From Betaproteobacteria bacterium (lineage in GTDB: Bacteria > Pseudomonadota > Gammaproteobacteria > Burkholderiales > Burkholderiaceae_C), in the NCBI GenBank assembly GCA_016716535.1, contig JADJWD010000006.1:1-64000 (forward strand): a stretch of 64,000 nucleotides of DNA, read 5' to 3'. The position numbers were made by a program, and so were the translations under genes. This document shows positions 48,520 to 57,203 of the stretch, piece after piece (position 1 is the first letter of the stretch; every line of letters starts with the position of its first letter). The notes under the pieces are model-generated. The model saw only the letters and a list, made by a program, of their open reading frames with translations. It was not told where the DNA came from and did no database searches.

Positions 48520-51243
48520 TTACAGCGGGTGCGTCACGAGCCTGAAATCCGGATCCTCGGCAAACGGCTTCACGATGAAGCCGAGGCTCCGCATCAGCTT
48601 GAGCATGCTGGAGTTGTTCGTCAGCACCAGCCCCTCGACTTCCGACAGGCCCTTCTCGCGCGCCACGTCCATGATGCTTTCCATCAGGCGTGAGCCGAGG
48701 CCCTTGCCGGCGAAGTCGTCGGCGACGAGCAGGCTGAACTCGCAGGTCTCGTGGTCGGGGTTGGTGATCATGCGGCTGACACCGACGATGCGCTCGCTGT
48801 CGACGACTTCGCCGTCGGCCCCGGCACGGCGCTCGCGCACCACGGCCACCAGCGCCATCTCGCGGTCGTAGTCGATCAGCGTCAGCCGCGCCAGCATCGG
48901 CGCGGGCAGTTCGGCGATCGCTGAGACGAAACGGTAGTAGCGGCTCTCGGCCGACAGCCCGCGCACCAGCTCCTGCAGCATCTGCGCGTCGTCGGGGCGG
49001 ATCGGCCGCACCGTGTACTCGCCGCCGCCGCGCAGCGGGTAGACCTGTTCGTAGCGCGCCGGGTAGGGCAGGATCGCCAGGTGGTGGTAGTCGGGCGCGC
49101 GCAGGCCGCCGTGGCCGTCGGCGTGCGGGCCGGCGACGCTGGCGCCCTGCGCCACGCCGTGCAGCACGATGCGCGCGTCCACCGCGACGGCGCCGCGCTC
49201 GTCGACGATCAGCGGGTTGATGTCCATCTCGCGCAGCTGCGGGAACTCGCACACCATCTCGCTGACGCGCAGCAGCACCTGCTCGATCGCCTCGCCATCC
49301 ACCGCCTCGGCGCCGCGCCACTCGGCCAGCGTCTCGGCCACGCGCGAGCGCTCGACGAGCCGGCGGGCGAGGAACTGGTTCAGCGGCGGCAGCTCCATCG
49401 CGCGGTCGGCGATCAGCTCGATCATCGTGCCGCCGGCGCCGAACACGATCACCGGACCGAACGGCTCGTCGGTGACCATGCCGACATAGACCTCGCGGCC
49501 GCGCCGCGCCGGCGCCATCTTCTGCACCGTGACGCCGTTGATGCGCGCCGCGGGCAGCGCGCGGCGCACGCGTTCGACCATCTCGTCGTAGGTGTCGCGC
49601 GCCGCCGCGCCGCTGGCGATGTTCAGCGCCACGCCCTGCACGTCGCTCTTGTGCGCCACGTCGGGCGAGTCGATCTTCAGTGCCACGGGGAACCCGAGCT
49701 GCGTGGCGATCATCATCGCCTCGTTGGCGCTGCGCGCCAGCACCGTCTGCGTCACCGGGATGTGGAAGGCCGCCAGCAGCGTCTTGCTCTCCATCTCGGT
49801 GAGCGCGGTGCGGCGCTCGGCGAGCACGCTCTCGATGACCAGGCGCGCGCCTTCGATGTCGGGCTTGGCCAGCGTCGACAGCGGCGGCGGCGTCTGCTGC
49901 AGCAGCTGCTGGTTACGGTAGAAGCTGGCGATGTTGGCGAACGCGCCCACCGCCGCCTCGGGCGTGCGGAAGCTCGGGATCGACGCTTCGTGGATCAGGC
50001 GCCGTGCCGTGGCCACCGTCTCGTCGCCCAGCCAGCAGGCGAGCACCGGCTTGCCGGCCTGCGCCTTGGCGGCGACGAGCGCGCGCGCGAACTCCTCGGG
50101 CTCGGCGCCGAACTGCGGCGCGAAGAGCGCGAGCACGCCGTCCACCGCGCTGTCGCGCGCCGCCGCTTCGACCGCAGCGCGGTAGTGCGCCGCCGTCGCC
50201 TCGGCCGAGAGGTCGACGAGATCGGCCAGCGACGCCAGCGGCGACAACTGCGGCGCGAGCGCCTGCGCCACCGCCGGCGATAGCCGCCCGAGCGCCAGGC
50301 CGAGTTCGCTGACGCCATCGGCCGCGAGCACGCCCGGGCCGCCGCCGTTGGTGACGATGGCCACGCGCGGGCCCACCGGCCGGTAGCGCGAGGCCAGGCA
50401 CTTCGCGGCCGAGAACAACTCGACGAACGAGCGCACGCGCACCGCGCCGGCGCGGCGCAACGCGGCGTCGAACACCTCGTCGCTGCCGACGATGGCGCGG
50501 CAGTGCGTCTGCGCCGCCTCGTTACCGGCCGGCCGGCGGCCGGCCTTCAGCACGACCACCGGCTTGGCGTTGGCCGCCGAGCGCAGCGCGCTCATGAAGC
50601 GGCGCGCGTTCGCGATGCCTTCGAGGTAGACGAGGATGGCGTGCGTGCGCGCGTCGCTGGCCAGGAAGTCCAGCACCTGCGCCAGGTCGACGGCGGCGTT
50701 CTGGCCGAGCGAGACGACGGCCGAAAAGCCGACGCTGTTGCCGCGCGCCCAGTCGAGCATCGCCGTCGTCAGCGCGCCCGACTGCGAGACGAGCGCGAGC
50801 GACCCCTCGGCGGCCATCGGCCCGGCGGCGCTGGCGTTGAGCTTCAGGTGCGGGCGCTGGAACCCGAGGCTGTTGGGCCCGAGCAGGTACAGGCCCTCGC
50901 GGCGCGCGATCTTCTTCAGCTGCGCCGCCTCGTCGGCGCCGACACCGTGCGTGGCGATCAGCGCCGAGCGGCAGGCGATGCGGCCGGCGACTTCCAGCGC
51001 CGCCGGCAGCTCGTCGGGCGGCAGCGCGATGATCGCCAGGTCGGCGCGCGACTGCGCCAGGTCGGCCAGCGTGCCGGTGGTCTGGATGTCGAGGTACTGC
51101 GGCGGATGCGCACCGGCATTCGCGTCGAGCGCGGCGCGCAGCGCGCGCGCCTCGCGCGTCTGGCGCTCGGGCACGTCGGCCGGGCCCGCAAAGACAACGA
51201 TCGAGCCGGGCGAGAACAGCGGAGTGAGGTAGTGCTTGTCCAT
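48520..51243 (-). CDS. PatZ-like bifunctional acyl-CoA synthetase (ADP-forming) domain and GNAT acetyltransferase
   Basis: 907 residues from the ATG at 51243. The N-terminal CoA-binding and ligase domains (GLYLLGPNSLGFQRP, LVSQSGALTTAMLDW, FLASDARTHAILVYLEGIAN) lead to a histidine in THCRAIVGSDEVFDAA, NGGGPGVLAADGV and an ATP-grasp part (FPVALKIDSPDVAHKSDVQG, EMDINPLIVD). A GNAT domain fills the last 165 residues (YTVRPIRPDDAQMLQELV, DFAGKGLGSRLM). E. coli PatZ and Salmonella Pat, of the same layout, acetylate lysines of acetyl-CoA synthetase and other enzymes. Upstream in the same transcript is a deacetylase. Confidence 0.92.
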   Translation of the reverse strand: MDKHYLTPLFSPGSIVVFAGPADVPERQTREARALRAALDANAGAHPPQYLDIQTTGTLADLAQSRADLAIIALPPDELPAALEVAGRIACRSALIATHGVGADEAAQLKKIARREGLYLLGPNSLGFQRPHLKLNASAAGPMAAEGSLALVSQSGALTTAMLDWARGNSVGFSAVVSLGQNAAVDLAQVLDFLASDARTHAILVYLEGIANARRFMSALRSAANAKPVVVLKAGRRPAGNEAAQTHCRAIVGSDEVFDAALRRAGAVRVRSFVELFSAAKCLASRYRPVGPRVAIVTNGGGPGVLAADGVSELGLALGRLSPAVAQALAPQLSPLASLADLVDLSAEATAAHYRAAVEAAARDSAVDGVLALFAPQFGAEPEEFARALVAAKAQAGKPVLACWLGDETVATARRLIHEASIPSFRTPEAAVGAFANIASFYRNQQLLQQTPPPLSTLAKPDIEGARLVIESVLAERRTALTEMESKTLLAAFHIPVTQTVLARSANEAMMIATQLGFPVALKIDSPDVAHKSDVQGVALNIASGAAARDTYDEMVERVRRALPAARINGVTVQKMAPARRGREVYVGMVTDEPFGPVIVFGAGGTMIELIADRAMELPPLNQFLARRLVERSRVAETLAEWRGAEAVDGEAIEQVLLRVSEMVCEFPQLREMDINPLIVDERGAVAVDARIVLHGVAQGASVAGPHADGHGGLRAPDYHHLAILPYPARYEQVYPLRGGGEYTVRPIRPDDAQMLQELVRGLSAESRYYRFVSAIAELPAPMLARLTLIDYDREMALVAVVRERRAGADGEVVDSERIVGVSRMITNPDHETCEFSLLVADDFAGKGLGSRLMESIMDVAREKGLSEVEGLVLTNNSSMLKLMRSLGFIVKPFAEDPDFRLVTHPL

Positions 51244-51298
51244 GACAGGGGGGAGGCGGTGCGCGCCACGGGGACGGCGCAAGCGCCGAGCAGGAGAT

Positions 51299-52237
51299 TC
51301 AGTCGGCGCCGATGAGCACCTTCACGTGCGCGGCGACGCTGCGGGCGAGCGGGTTGAGCACGTAGCCGCCTTCCAGGCACGAGACGACGCGGCCGCGGGC
51401 GTGCCGTTCGGCCACGCGCATGAGCTGGCGCGTGACCCATTCGTAGTCGGCGTCGACGAGGCCGAGGTTGCCCATGTCGTCCTCGCGATGCGCGTCGAAG
51501 CCGGCGCTGATGACAACCAGCTCGGGCCTGAACGCCTCCAGCGCCGGCAGCCAGTGCGCGGTGACGGCGGCGCGAAAGGCGTCGCTGCCGCTGCGCGCCG
51601 GCAGGCCGACGTTGATCATGTTGGGCGCGTCGGCGAGCGGCCGCGCGACGTCGGAGTTGAAGGGGTACAGGCCGATCTCGAAGATGCTGCACATCAGCAC
51701 CCGGTCGTCGCCGGCCAGGATGTCCTCGCTGCCGTTGCCGTGGTGCACGTCGAAGTCGATCAGCGCCACGCGCGGCAGGCCGTGCACGTCGAGCGCGTGC
51801 CGCACGGCGACGGCGGCGTTGTTGAAGAAGCAAAAGCCCATCGTCGCCGCGCGCTCGGCGTGGTGGCCGGGCGGCCGCACGGCGCAGAACGCCACCGGCA
51901 CCTCGCCACCGAGCACCAGGTCGGTGGCATGCACCGCCGCGCCAGCAGCGCGCAGCGCCGCGGGCACGGTGTGCGGGTTCATGCGCGTGTCGGGGTCGAC
52001 CTGCACGTAACCCTCGGCGGGCGCGCTGTCGAGCACCTGGCGCACATACAGCGCACTGTGCGCGCGCTCGAGCTGCTCCTCGGTGGCCAGCGGTGCGTCA
52101 CACGGCAGCATGTAGTCCAGCAGGCCCGCGGCGAGCAGGCGGTCCTGGATCGCCGCCAGTCGCTCGGGGCATTCGGGGTGGCCGGGGCCCATTTCGTGGC
52201 GGGTGCAGTCGGGGTGGCTGACGAACGCGGCAAGCAT
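51299..52237 (-). CDS. Histone-deacetylase-family protein (AcuC/class II-like)
   Basis: 312 residues from the ATG at 52237. Active-site residues are complete: GHPECPERL, tandem histidines 125-126 in RPPGHHAERA, FCFFNNAAVA, zinc ligands at about 163 and 165 in IDFDVHHGNGS, the aspartate in SAGFDAHREDD, and CLEGGYVLNPLA. It removes acetyl groups from protein lysines or small amides using zinc. The gene is 55 bases ahead of the PatZ-like acetyltransferase on the same strand, giving an acetylation and deacetylation pair. Confidence 0.93.
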   Translation of the reverse strand: MLAAFVSHPDCTRHEMGPGHPECPERLAAIQDRLLAAGLLDYMLPCDAPLATEEQLERAHSALYVRQVLDSAPAEGYVQVDPDTRMNPHTVPAALRAAGAAVHATDLVLGGEVPVAFCAVRPPGHHAERAATMGFCFFNNAAVAVRHALDVHGLPRVALIDFDVHHGNGSEDILAGDDRVLMCSIFEIGLYPFNSDVARPLADAPNMINVGLPARSGSDAFRAAVTAHWLPALEAFRPELVVISAGFDAHREDDMGNLGLVDADYEWVTRQLMRVAERHARGRVVSCLEGGYVLNPLARSVAAHVKVLIGAD

Positions 52238-52416
52238 CGAACCGTCTCCTCGGCGGGCGAGGCGTCGAGCCGCGATCGTCTGGAGCGACAGCGACGCGCG
52301 CGTAAGCCCTTCCACTCATCATAGGAGCGCCCCGGCGAAGGGGCTTGACGGAGGGCAAGGCGGGTGCAGCGATGCGCGGTGCGGGCGACAAGCCCCCACG
52401 CGAACGGTTGGGACCC

Positions 52417-53634
52417 TCAGGCGCCGCGCCCCGTGCGCCAGGCTCGCGCGAGCAGCAGCGCGCACAACAGCCCCGCCGGCGCGAGCAGCGCGTAGCCGAC
52501 CCGGTAGCTGCCGCCGGTCGCGGACACTGCGCTGAACAGCGTCGGCCCGACGACGACGCCGAAGAAGGTCACCGCCAGCGTGCCGCCGGTGGCGCTGCTG
52601 GCCTGCCCCGGCGGCGCCTGGCGCGCCACCTCCGCCAGGTAGACGCCGTTCCAGCCGGTGGCCGAAGCGCCGAAGAAGGCCAGCAGCGCCAGCACCAGCG
52701 ACGGCGACGCGGCCGCCGGCAGCGCGGCCGTGGCGGCGGTGCAGGCGGCCATCAACAGCGACAGCGCGGCCAGCACCGCCAGCGGTCCCGCCCAGCGATC
52801 GGCCACCCAGCCCCACAGCACGCGGCCGACCACGCCGCCCACTTGTGCCGTCGCCAGCCCCGCACCGGCGGCCACCAGCGACCAGCCGAGCATCGAGGTC
52901 AGGTAGGTGACGATGAAGGTCGCCAGGCACATCTGCATCGCCGAAAAGACGAACGACACCGCGGCCAGCCGCCGCAGCGGGGCGTGCCGCGCCACCAGCT
53001 TCAGCGGCCCGCCGAAGCCGGCCAGCCTGACCGGGCGGCCCGGCTCGCGGTCGCCGTCGAGCGCCTGGCGCAAGGGCTGCGCCGCCACGGCGCACAGCGC
53101 GCAGCCCAGGCACACGGCCCACAACGCGGCCGGCGCGCCCGCTGCCACGGCGATCGGCGGCACCAGGGCGCCGGCCAGCACGCCGCCCAGCGGCACGCCG
53201 GTCTGCTTGATCGAGAACACCAGCGCTGCACGCTCCGCAGGCGTGCTGCGCGCCAGCAGGTGCGAACTGGCGGGCGTGATCGGCCCGTAGCCGAGCCCGC
53301 ACACGAGCGCGCCGAGCAGCGCGGCTTCGACGCCTGGCGCCAGCGCCAGCAGCGCCAAGCCGAGCGCGCAGGCGAGCAGTCCCCCCTGGCTGACACGCAC
53401 CGCGCCGAAGCGCAGCACGAGCGGCCCGGCGCCCATGCTCGCCACGGTGGCGCCGAAGTAGACCGTCGTGACGTACGCACCGACCAGCGCCGGCGAGACG
53501 CCCAGCCGCGCCGCGAAGGCCGGTGCCATCGCCGGCACTGCCAGCGCCGCCATCGACACCAGCGCCTGGATCGCCAGCGTCACCACCAGCACGAGCCACG
53601 GCCCGCCGGCCGGGCGCGGCGATGCGACCGGCAA
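52417..53634 (-). CDS. MFS transporter, last gene of the mutase operon
   Basis: 405 residues if it starts at the TTG at 53634, two bases after the preceding stop; no ATG lies before the first helix. Twelve helices are visible. LRFGAVRVSQGG and LWGWVADRWAGP are the MFS loop motifs of the two halves. It would move a carboxylate across the inner membrane. The tight junction to the Bug receptor gene suggests both serve the same substrate, although Bug proteins normally pair with TctAB permeases, which are absent here. Confidence 0.85.
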   Translation of the reverse strand: MPVASPRPAGGPWLVLVVTLAIQALVSMAALAVPAMAPAFAARLGVSPALVGAYVTTVYFGATVASMGAGPLVLRFGAVRVSQGGLLACALGLALLALAPGVEAALLGALVCGLGYGPITPASSHLLARSTPAERAALVFSIKQTGVPLGGVLAGALVPPIAVAAGAPAALWAVCLGCALCAVAAQPLRQALDGDREPGRPVRLAGFGGPLKLVARHAPLRRLAAVSFVFSAMQMCLATFIVTYLTSMLGWSLVAAGAGLATAQVGGVVGRVLWGWVADRWAGPLAVLAALSLLMAACTAATAALPAAASPSLVLALLAFFGASATGWNGVYLAEVARQAPPGQASSATGGTLAVTFFGVVVGPTLFSAVSATGGSYRVGYALLAPAGLLCALLLARAWRTGRGA

Positions 53635-53636
53635 GA

Positions 53637-54602
53637 TCAGTCGACCGTCGCGCCGGAGGCCTTGACCACCTGCGTCCACTTGGCAATGTCGGCGTGCACC
53701 AGCGCGCCGAACTGCGCGGGGTCGGTGGCGAAGGCCTCGGCGCCGACAGCGCCGAACTTCTCCACCACATCCTTCGAGGCGAGCAGCTCGTTGATGTCGG
53801 CGTTGATCTTGCGAACCACGGCGGCCGGCGTCTTCGCCGGCGCGAACAGGCCGAACCACGGGTTGACGTCGAAGTCGCGGTAGCCGCTCTCGGCGATCGT
53901 GGGGATGCCGGCGAACGACGGCGAGCGCTTGGCGCTCGTCAGCGCGATGGCGGCCAGCGTGCCTTGCTTGATGTGCGAGGCCACCGACGGCAGGCTCGTG
54001 AACACGAGGTCGATCTGACCGCCCATGAGGTCCTGCATCGCCGGCGCGGCGCCCTTGTAGGGGATGTGCATCAGCTTGCTGCCGGCGGCGCCGTTGAACA
54101 TCACGCCCAGCAGATGGTTGACCGAGCCGTTGCCGGCCGAGCCATAGGTGAGCTGGCGCTTGCCGGCCTCGGCTACCAGTTCGCCGACGGTCTTGAAGCT
54201 CGCGTTGGGCCGCGCCACGACGACGAAGGGCAGCGTCGCCAGCGACGCCACCGGGGCGAAATCGCGCTCGGTGTCGAACGGCAGCTTCTTGTACAGCGCG
54301 CCGTTGATGGCGTGCGTGCCGACGTAGCTCATCAGCAGCGTATAGCCGTCGGCAGGCGACTGCGCCACCGATTCCATGCCGATGTTGCCGCCGGCGCCGG
54401 CGCGGTTCTCGACGATGACCGTCTGGCCCCACTTCTCGGTGAGCTTGGCCGCGACGATGCGCGCCAGCGCATCCGAGGCACCGCCGGGCGCCTGCGGCAC
54501 GAGGATCTTCACCGGCCGCGCAGGAAAGCCCTGCGCGGTGGCGGCGAACGCGAAGGCGGCCAGCGCCAGGCCGGCCGCACATTTCATCAGTCTCATCAGC
54601 AT
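53637..54602 (-). CDS. Bug-family (TctC-like) periplasmic carboxylate receptor
   Basis: 321 residues. A signal peptide (MLMRLMKCAAGLALAAFAFAATAQG) is followed by the Bug hallmarks: FPARPVKILVPQAPGGASD, NRAGAGGNIGMESVAQSPADGYT, YKGAAPAMQDLMGGQIDL and GIPTIAESGYRDF. These proteins trap organic acids in the periplasm and can act with transporters or sensors. The gene overlaps meaB by seven bases and precedes an MFS gene, so it belongs to the mutase operon and probably binds its dicarboxylate or branched-acid substrate. Confidence 0.93.
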   Translation of the reverse strand: MLMRLMKCAAGLALAAFAFAATAQGFPARPVKILVPQAPGGASDALARIVAAKLTEKWGQTVIVENRAGAGGNIGMESVAQSPADGYTLLMSYVGTHAINGALYKKLPFDTERDFAPVASLATLPFVVVARPNASFKTVGELVAEAGKRQLTYGSAGNGSVNHLLGVMFNGAAGSKLMHIPYKGAAPAMQDLMGGQIDLVFTSLPSVASHIKQGTLAAIALTSAKRSPSFAGIPTIAESGYRDFDVNPWFGLFAPAKTPAAVVRKINADINELLASKDVVEKFGAVGAEAFATDPAQFGALVHADIAKWTQVVKASGATVD

Positions 54603-55597
54603 GGTCTCGTCTCCGGGGTGGGGCTGTCAGGCAGGGAACGGATGTCGCACAGCACGGCTTCGACCTGCCGTGCCAGTGGCAACGCGAGCTGTCGCGCGCC
54701 GAGGCCGCGAACCGTCTCGGCGACGCGGCGCTCGATCACGCGGCGCAGGCAGTAGCGCGCACGCTCCAGCGCGGCGGCGCTGCGCCGGCCGGCCTGGTCG
54801 AGCCACTGCTGGTGCTGGTCGATGGCGTCGGACAGCGCCGCCACCGAAGTGCTGTCACGTACCGAGGTCAGCATCACCGGCGCGCGCCACGCGCCGGCCT
54901 CGTGGTGCGCCAGCGCGGCGATGCGCCGGATGTCGGCTGCCATGCGCTGCGCGCCGGGGAGGTCGGCCTTGTTGACGACGAAGATGTCGGCCATCTCCAT
55001 GATGCCGGCCTTCATCGCCTGCACGGCGTCGCCGCTGTCGGGCAGCAGCACCAGCACCAGCGTGTCGACCTGCACGCGCGCCGCGTACTCGGCCTGGCCG
55101 ACGCCCACGGTCTCGAGCACGACGTCGTCGAAGCCGTGCGCGTCCATCAGGTCGAGCATCTCGGGCAGGTTGTCGGACAACCCGTCGTGCGTCGAGCGCG
55201 AGCCGATCGAGCGGATGTACAGCTCGCCGGCGCCTGGCAGTTCGTCCATGCGGATGCGGTCGCCCAGGATCGCGCCGCCCGAACGCGGGCTGCTCGGGTC
55301 GACCGCGAGCACGCCCACGCGTCGCCCCTCCTCGCCCTGCTTCGCGTCTCGCCGCGCGCCCTGCCCTGCGCCCTGCCCTGCGCCTTGCCGCGCCCGGTGC
55401 AGCGCCAGGTGGCCGGCCAGCGTGCTCTTGCCGGCACCGGGCGCGCCGGTGAGGCCGATGCGCCGGGCCGGCGGTGTCGCGGCCGGCGCGCGGGTGGCCG
55501 GCGAGTCGCCGCCGCGCAGCAGCTCGGCGGCGCTGGCGTTGGCCAGCCGCGTCAGCTCGCGGCCCAGCGCGCGCCGGTCCAGCGGCGGCCGCGTCAT
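54596..55597 (-). CDS. meaB: MeaB/ArgK-family GTPase, chaperone of B12-dependent mutase
   Basis: 333 residues from the ATG at 55597. P-loop GAPGAGKST (about 51-59), VLAVDPSSPRSGGAILGDRIRM, SRSTHDGLSDNLPEM, ETVGVGQ, and NKADLPGAQ are the family motifs. A short Gln/Gly/Ala repeat (RQGAGQGAGQGARR) is inserted after the P-loop. MeaB loads and protects adenosylcobalamin in methylmalonyl-CoA-type mutases. It overlaps the CoA-transferase upstream and the receptor gene downstream. The E. coli scp operon has the same GTPase (ArgK). Confidence 0.95.
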   Translation of the reverse strand: MTRPPLDRRALGRELTRLANASAAELLRGGDSPATRAPAATPPARRIGLTGAPGAGKSTLAGHLALHRARQGAGQGAGQGARRDAKQGEEGRRVGVLAVDPSSPRSGGAILGDRIRMDELPGAGELYIRSIGSRSTHDGLSDNLPEMLDLMDAHGFDDVVLETVGVGQAEYAARVQVDTLVLVLLPDSGDAVQAMKAGIMEMADIFVVNKADLPGAQRMAADIRRIAALAHHEAGAWRAPVMLTSVRDSTSVAALSDAIDQHQQWLDQAGRRSAAALERARYCLRRVIERRVAETVRGLGARQLALPLARQVEAVLCDIRSLPDSPTPETRPC

Positions 55598-56790
55598 CGC
55601 GCTGCCACCTCGCGCCGCACCTCGTCGTGGTGCTCGTCCAGCAGCGGCGGCAGGCCGTACTGCGGCACGTGGCCGTCGAAGCGCAGCGGGCTGGCCACGG
55701 CGCGCAGCCCGGCGCTGCCATCGCCCAGCGGCACGACCATGCCGCGCGAGCGCGTCAGGTCGCTCGCCAGCGCCTGCGCCAGCGTGCCCACCTTGGCCGC
55801 CACCAGCCCCAGCGGCGCCAGCCGCCGCACCCATTCGTCGGCGCCGGCGCTCATCAGCACCCGGCCGATTGCCGCCAGCACCGGCGCGCGGTGGCTGCGG
55901 CGCGCCTGCATCGTGGCGAACATCGGGTCGTCGATCCACTCCGACCGGCCGACTTCGTTGCAGAAGATGCGCCAGAACTTGTCGTGCGTGATGAACAGCG
56001 TCAGCCAGCCCTCGGCGGTGGGGAAGATCTGCGCCGGCACCATGTACGGGTGCGACGAGTTGGCCAGCCGCTGCACCACTTCGCCGGCGTTCAGCGCGGC
56101 GCCGGCCAGGTAGTTGAGCTGCGACAGCATCACGTCGTACATGGCCACGTCGACCTGGCCGCCGCGGCCTTCGACGATCTTGGCCAGCAGGCCCATCGCC
56201 GCCACCATGCCGGCCGAGTTGTCCACCGCCGAGTAGCCGGCCTTGGTCGGCGGCGCCGAGGGGTCGCCGGTGAGGTCCATCACGCCGGTGATGGCCTGGA
56301 TCACGTAGTCGTAGGCCGGGTTCTCGGCATACGGCCCTTCGAGGCCGTAGCCGGTCAGCGCCACGCAGACCAGGCGCGGGTTGCAGGCCTTCAGCGAGGC
56401 ATACGTGAGGCCGAGCTTGCGGATCGCCGACGGCCGCAGGTTCGTGACCAGCGCGTGGGCGCCGGCGGCGATGGCTTCCAGTTCGCTTCGGCCCTCGGCG
56501 CTGGCCAGATCGAGCACCACGCTCTTCTTGCTGCGGTTCAGGCTGGCGAAGTAGGCGTTGTGCGGCCCGACGAAATGCGGGCTGACCTTGCGCGCGATGT
56601 CGCCTTCGGGCGGCTCGATCTTGATGACCTCGGCACCCATGTCGGCCAGCAGCAGGCCGCAGTACGGGCCGGCCAGCATGTGGCCGACTTCGATGACGCG
56701 GATGCCGGCGAGCGGGCCGCTCGCCGGAGTACCTTCGTGCTTCGCACTCCGGGATGAGCCTTTCGGGCGGCCGTGCAGGCTCATGCTCAT
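55594..56790 (-). CDS. CaiB/BaiF family III CoA-transferase
   Basis: 398 residues. The start GPLAGIRVIEVGHMLAGPYCGLLLADMGAEVIKIEPP fixes the family (read in two parts). SLNRSKKSVVLDL and VALTGYGLEGPY follow. The segment AGYSAVDNSAGMVAAMG holds the aspartate position used as the CoA-carrying residue. Unlike the racemase-like gene at 22998 it lacks GHDINY, so true CoA transfer is likely. The first 22 residues coincide with an inverted repeat and are not family-conserved. It overlaps both neighbours by four bases. Inferred role: CoA activation of the imported acid, or recycling of CoA between product and substrate. Confidence 0.9.
   Translation of the reverse strand: MSMSLHGRPKGSSRSAKHEGTPASGPLAGIRVIEVGHMLAGPYCGLLLADMGAEVIKIEPPEGDIARKVSPHFVGPHNAYFASLNRSKKSVVLDLASAEGRSELEAIAAGAHALVTNLRPSAIRKLGLTYASLKACNPRLVCVALTGYGLEGPYAENPAYDYVIQAITGVMDLTGDPSAPPTKAGYSAVDNSAGMVAAMGLLAKIVEGRGGQVDVAMYDVMLSQLNYLAGAALNAGEVVQRLANSSHPYMVPAQIFPTAEGWLTLFITHDKFWRIFCNEVGRSEWIDDPMFATMQARRSHRAPVLAAIGRVLMSAGADEWVRRLAPLGLVAAKVGTLAQALASDLTRSRGMVVPLGDGSAGLRAVASPLRFDGHVPQYGLPPLLDEHHDEVRREVAAR
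56724..56752. repeat. Inverted repeat inside the 5' coding end of the CoA-transferase gene
   Basis: CCGGAGT (56724-56730) and ACTCCGG (56746-56752) enclose TTCGTGCTTCGC-like sequence. It encodes the non-conserved residues SAKHEGTPASG. Similar GGAGTGCGAAGCAC segments are, as I recall, dispersed repeats in Burkholderiales, so this may be an inserted repeat that stayed in frame. Confidence 0.5.
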
Positions 56791-57203
56791 GCCAGCCGCG
56801 CGGCGAGCCGCGCGACGACGCTGTCCAGCGGCATGTCGGCGGTGAAGACCTCGGCCACGCCGAGCGAGCGCAGCGTCTCGTGGTCCTCGCCGGGGATGGT
56901 GCCGCCGACGAAGACCTTCACGTCGCCGGCCTGTCGTGCGGCGAGCGCGGCGACCACCTCGGCGACGAGCTCCTTGTGGCTGCCCGACAGGATGCTCAGG
57001 CCGAGCGCGTCGACGCCCTCGTCGACCACCACCTGCGCGATCTGCTCCGGGCTGCGGCGCAGGCCGGTGTAGATGACCTCGGCACCCGCGTCGCGCAGCG
57101 CCAGCGCAACGATCTTGGCGCCGATGTCGTGGCCGTCGAGGCCGGGCTTGCCGATGAGGATGCGGCGCCCGGCCAGCGGGCGGCCCTGCACGGTCGTGGT
57201 CAT
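56787..57203 (-). CDS. Adenosylcobalamin-binding subunit of acyl-CoA mutase
   Basis: 138 residues from the ATG at 57203. The B12-binding signature is complete: DGHDIG with His25 as the lower cobalt ligand, LSILSGSH, and GGTIP. The sequence RILIGKPGLDGHDIGAK is typical of the C-terminal domain of methylmalonyl-CoA mutases and of stand-alone small subunits. It overlaps the large-subunit gene upstream by four bases, giving a split mutase as in archaeal methylmalonyl-CoA or 2-hydroxyisobutyryl-CoA mutases. Confidence 0.95.
   Translation of the reverse strand: MTTTVQGRPLAGRRILIGKPGLDGHDIGAKIVALALRDAGAEVIYTGLRRSPEQIAQVVVDEGVDALGLSILSGSHKELVAEVVAALAARQAGDVKVFVGGTIPGEDHETLRSLGVAEVFTADMPLDSVVARLAARLA

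Noticed and set aside
57200..57203. Single full-length methylmalonyl-CoA mutase broken by a frameshift
   Set aside because: The large subunit ends normally and the B12 subunit has its own ATG in the typical four-base overlap, as in natural split mutases.
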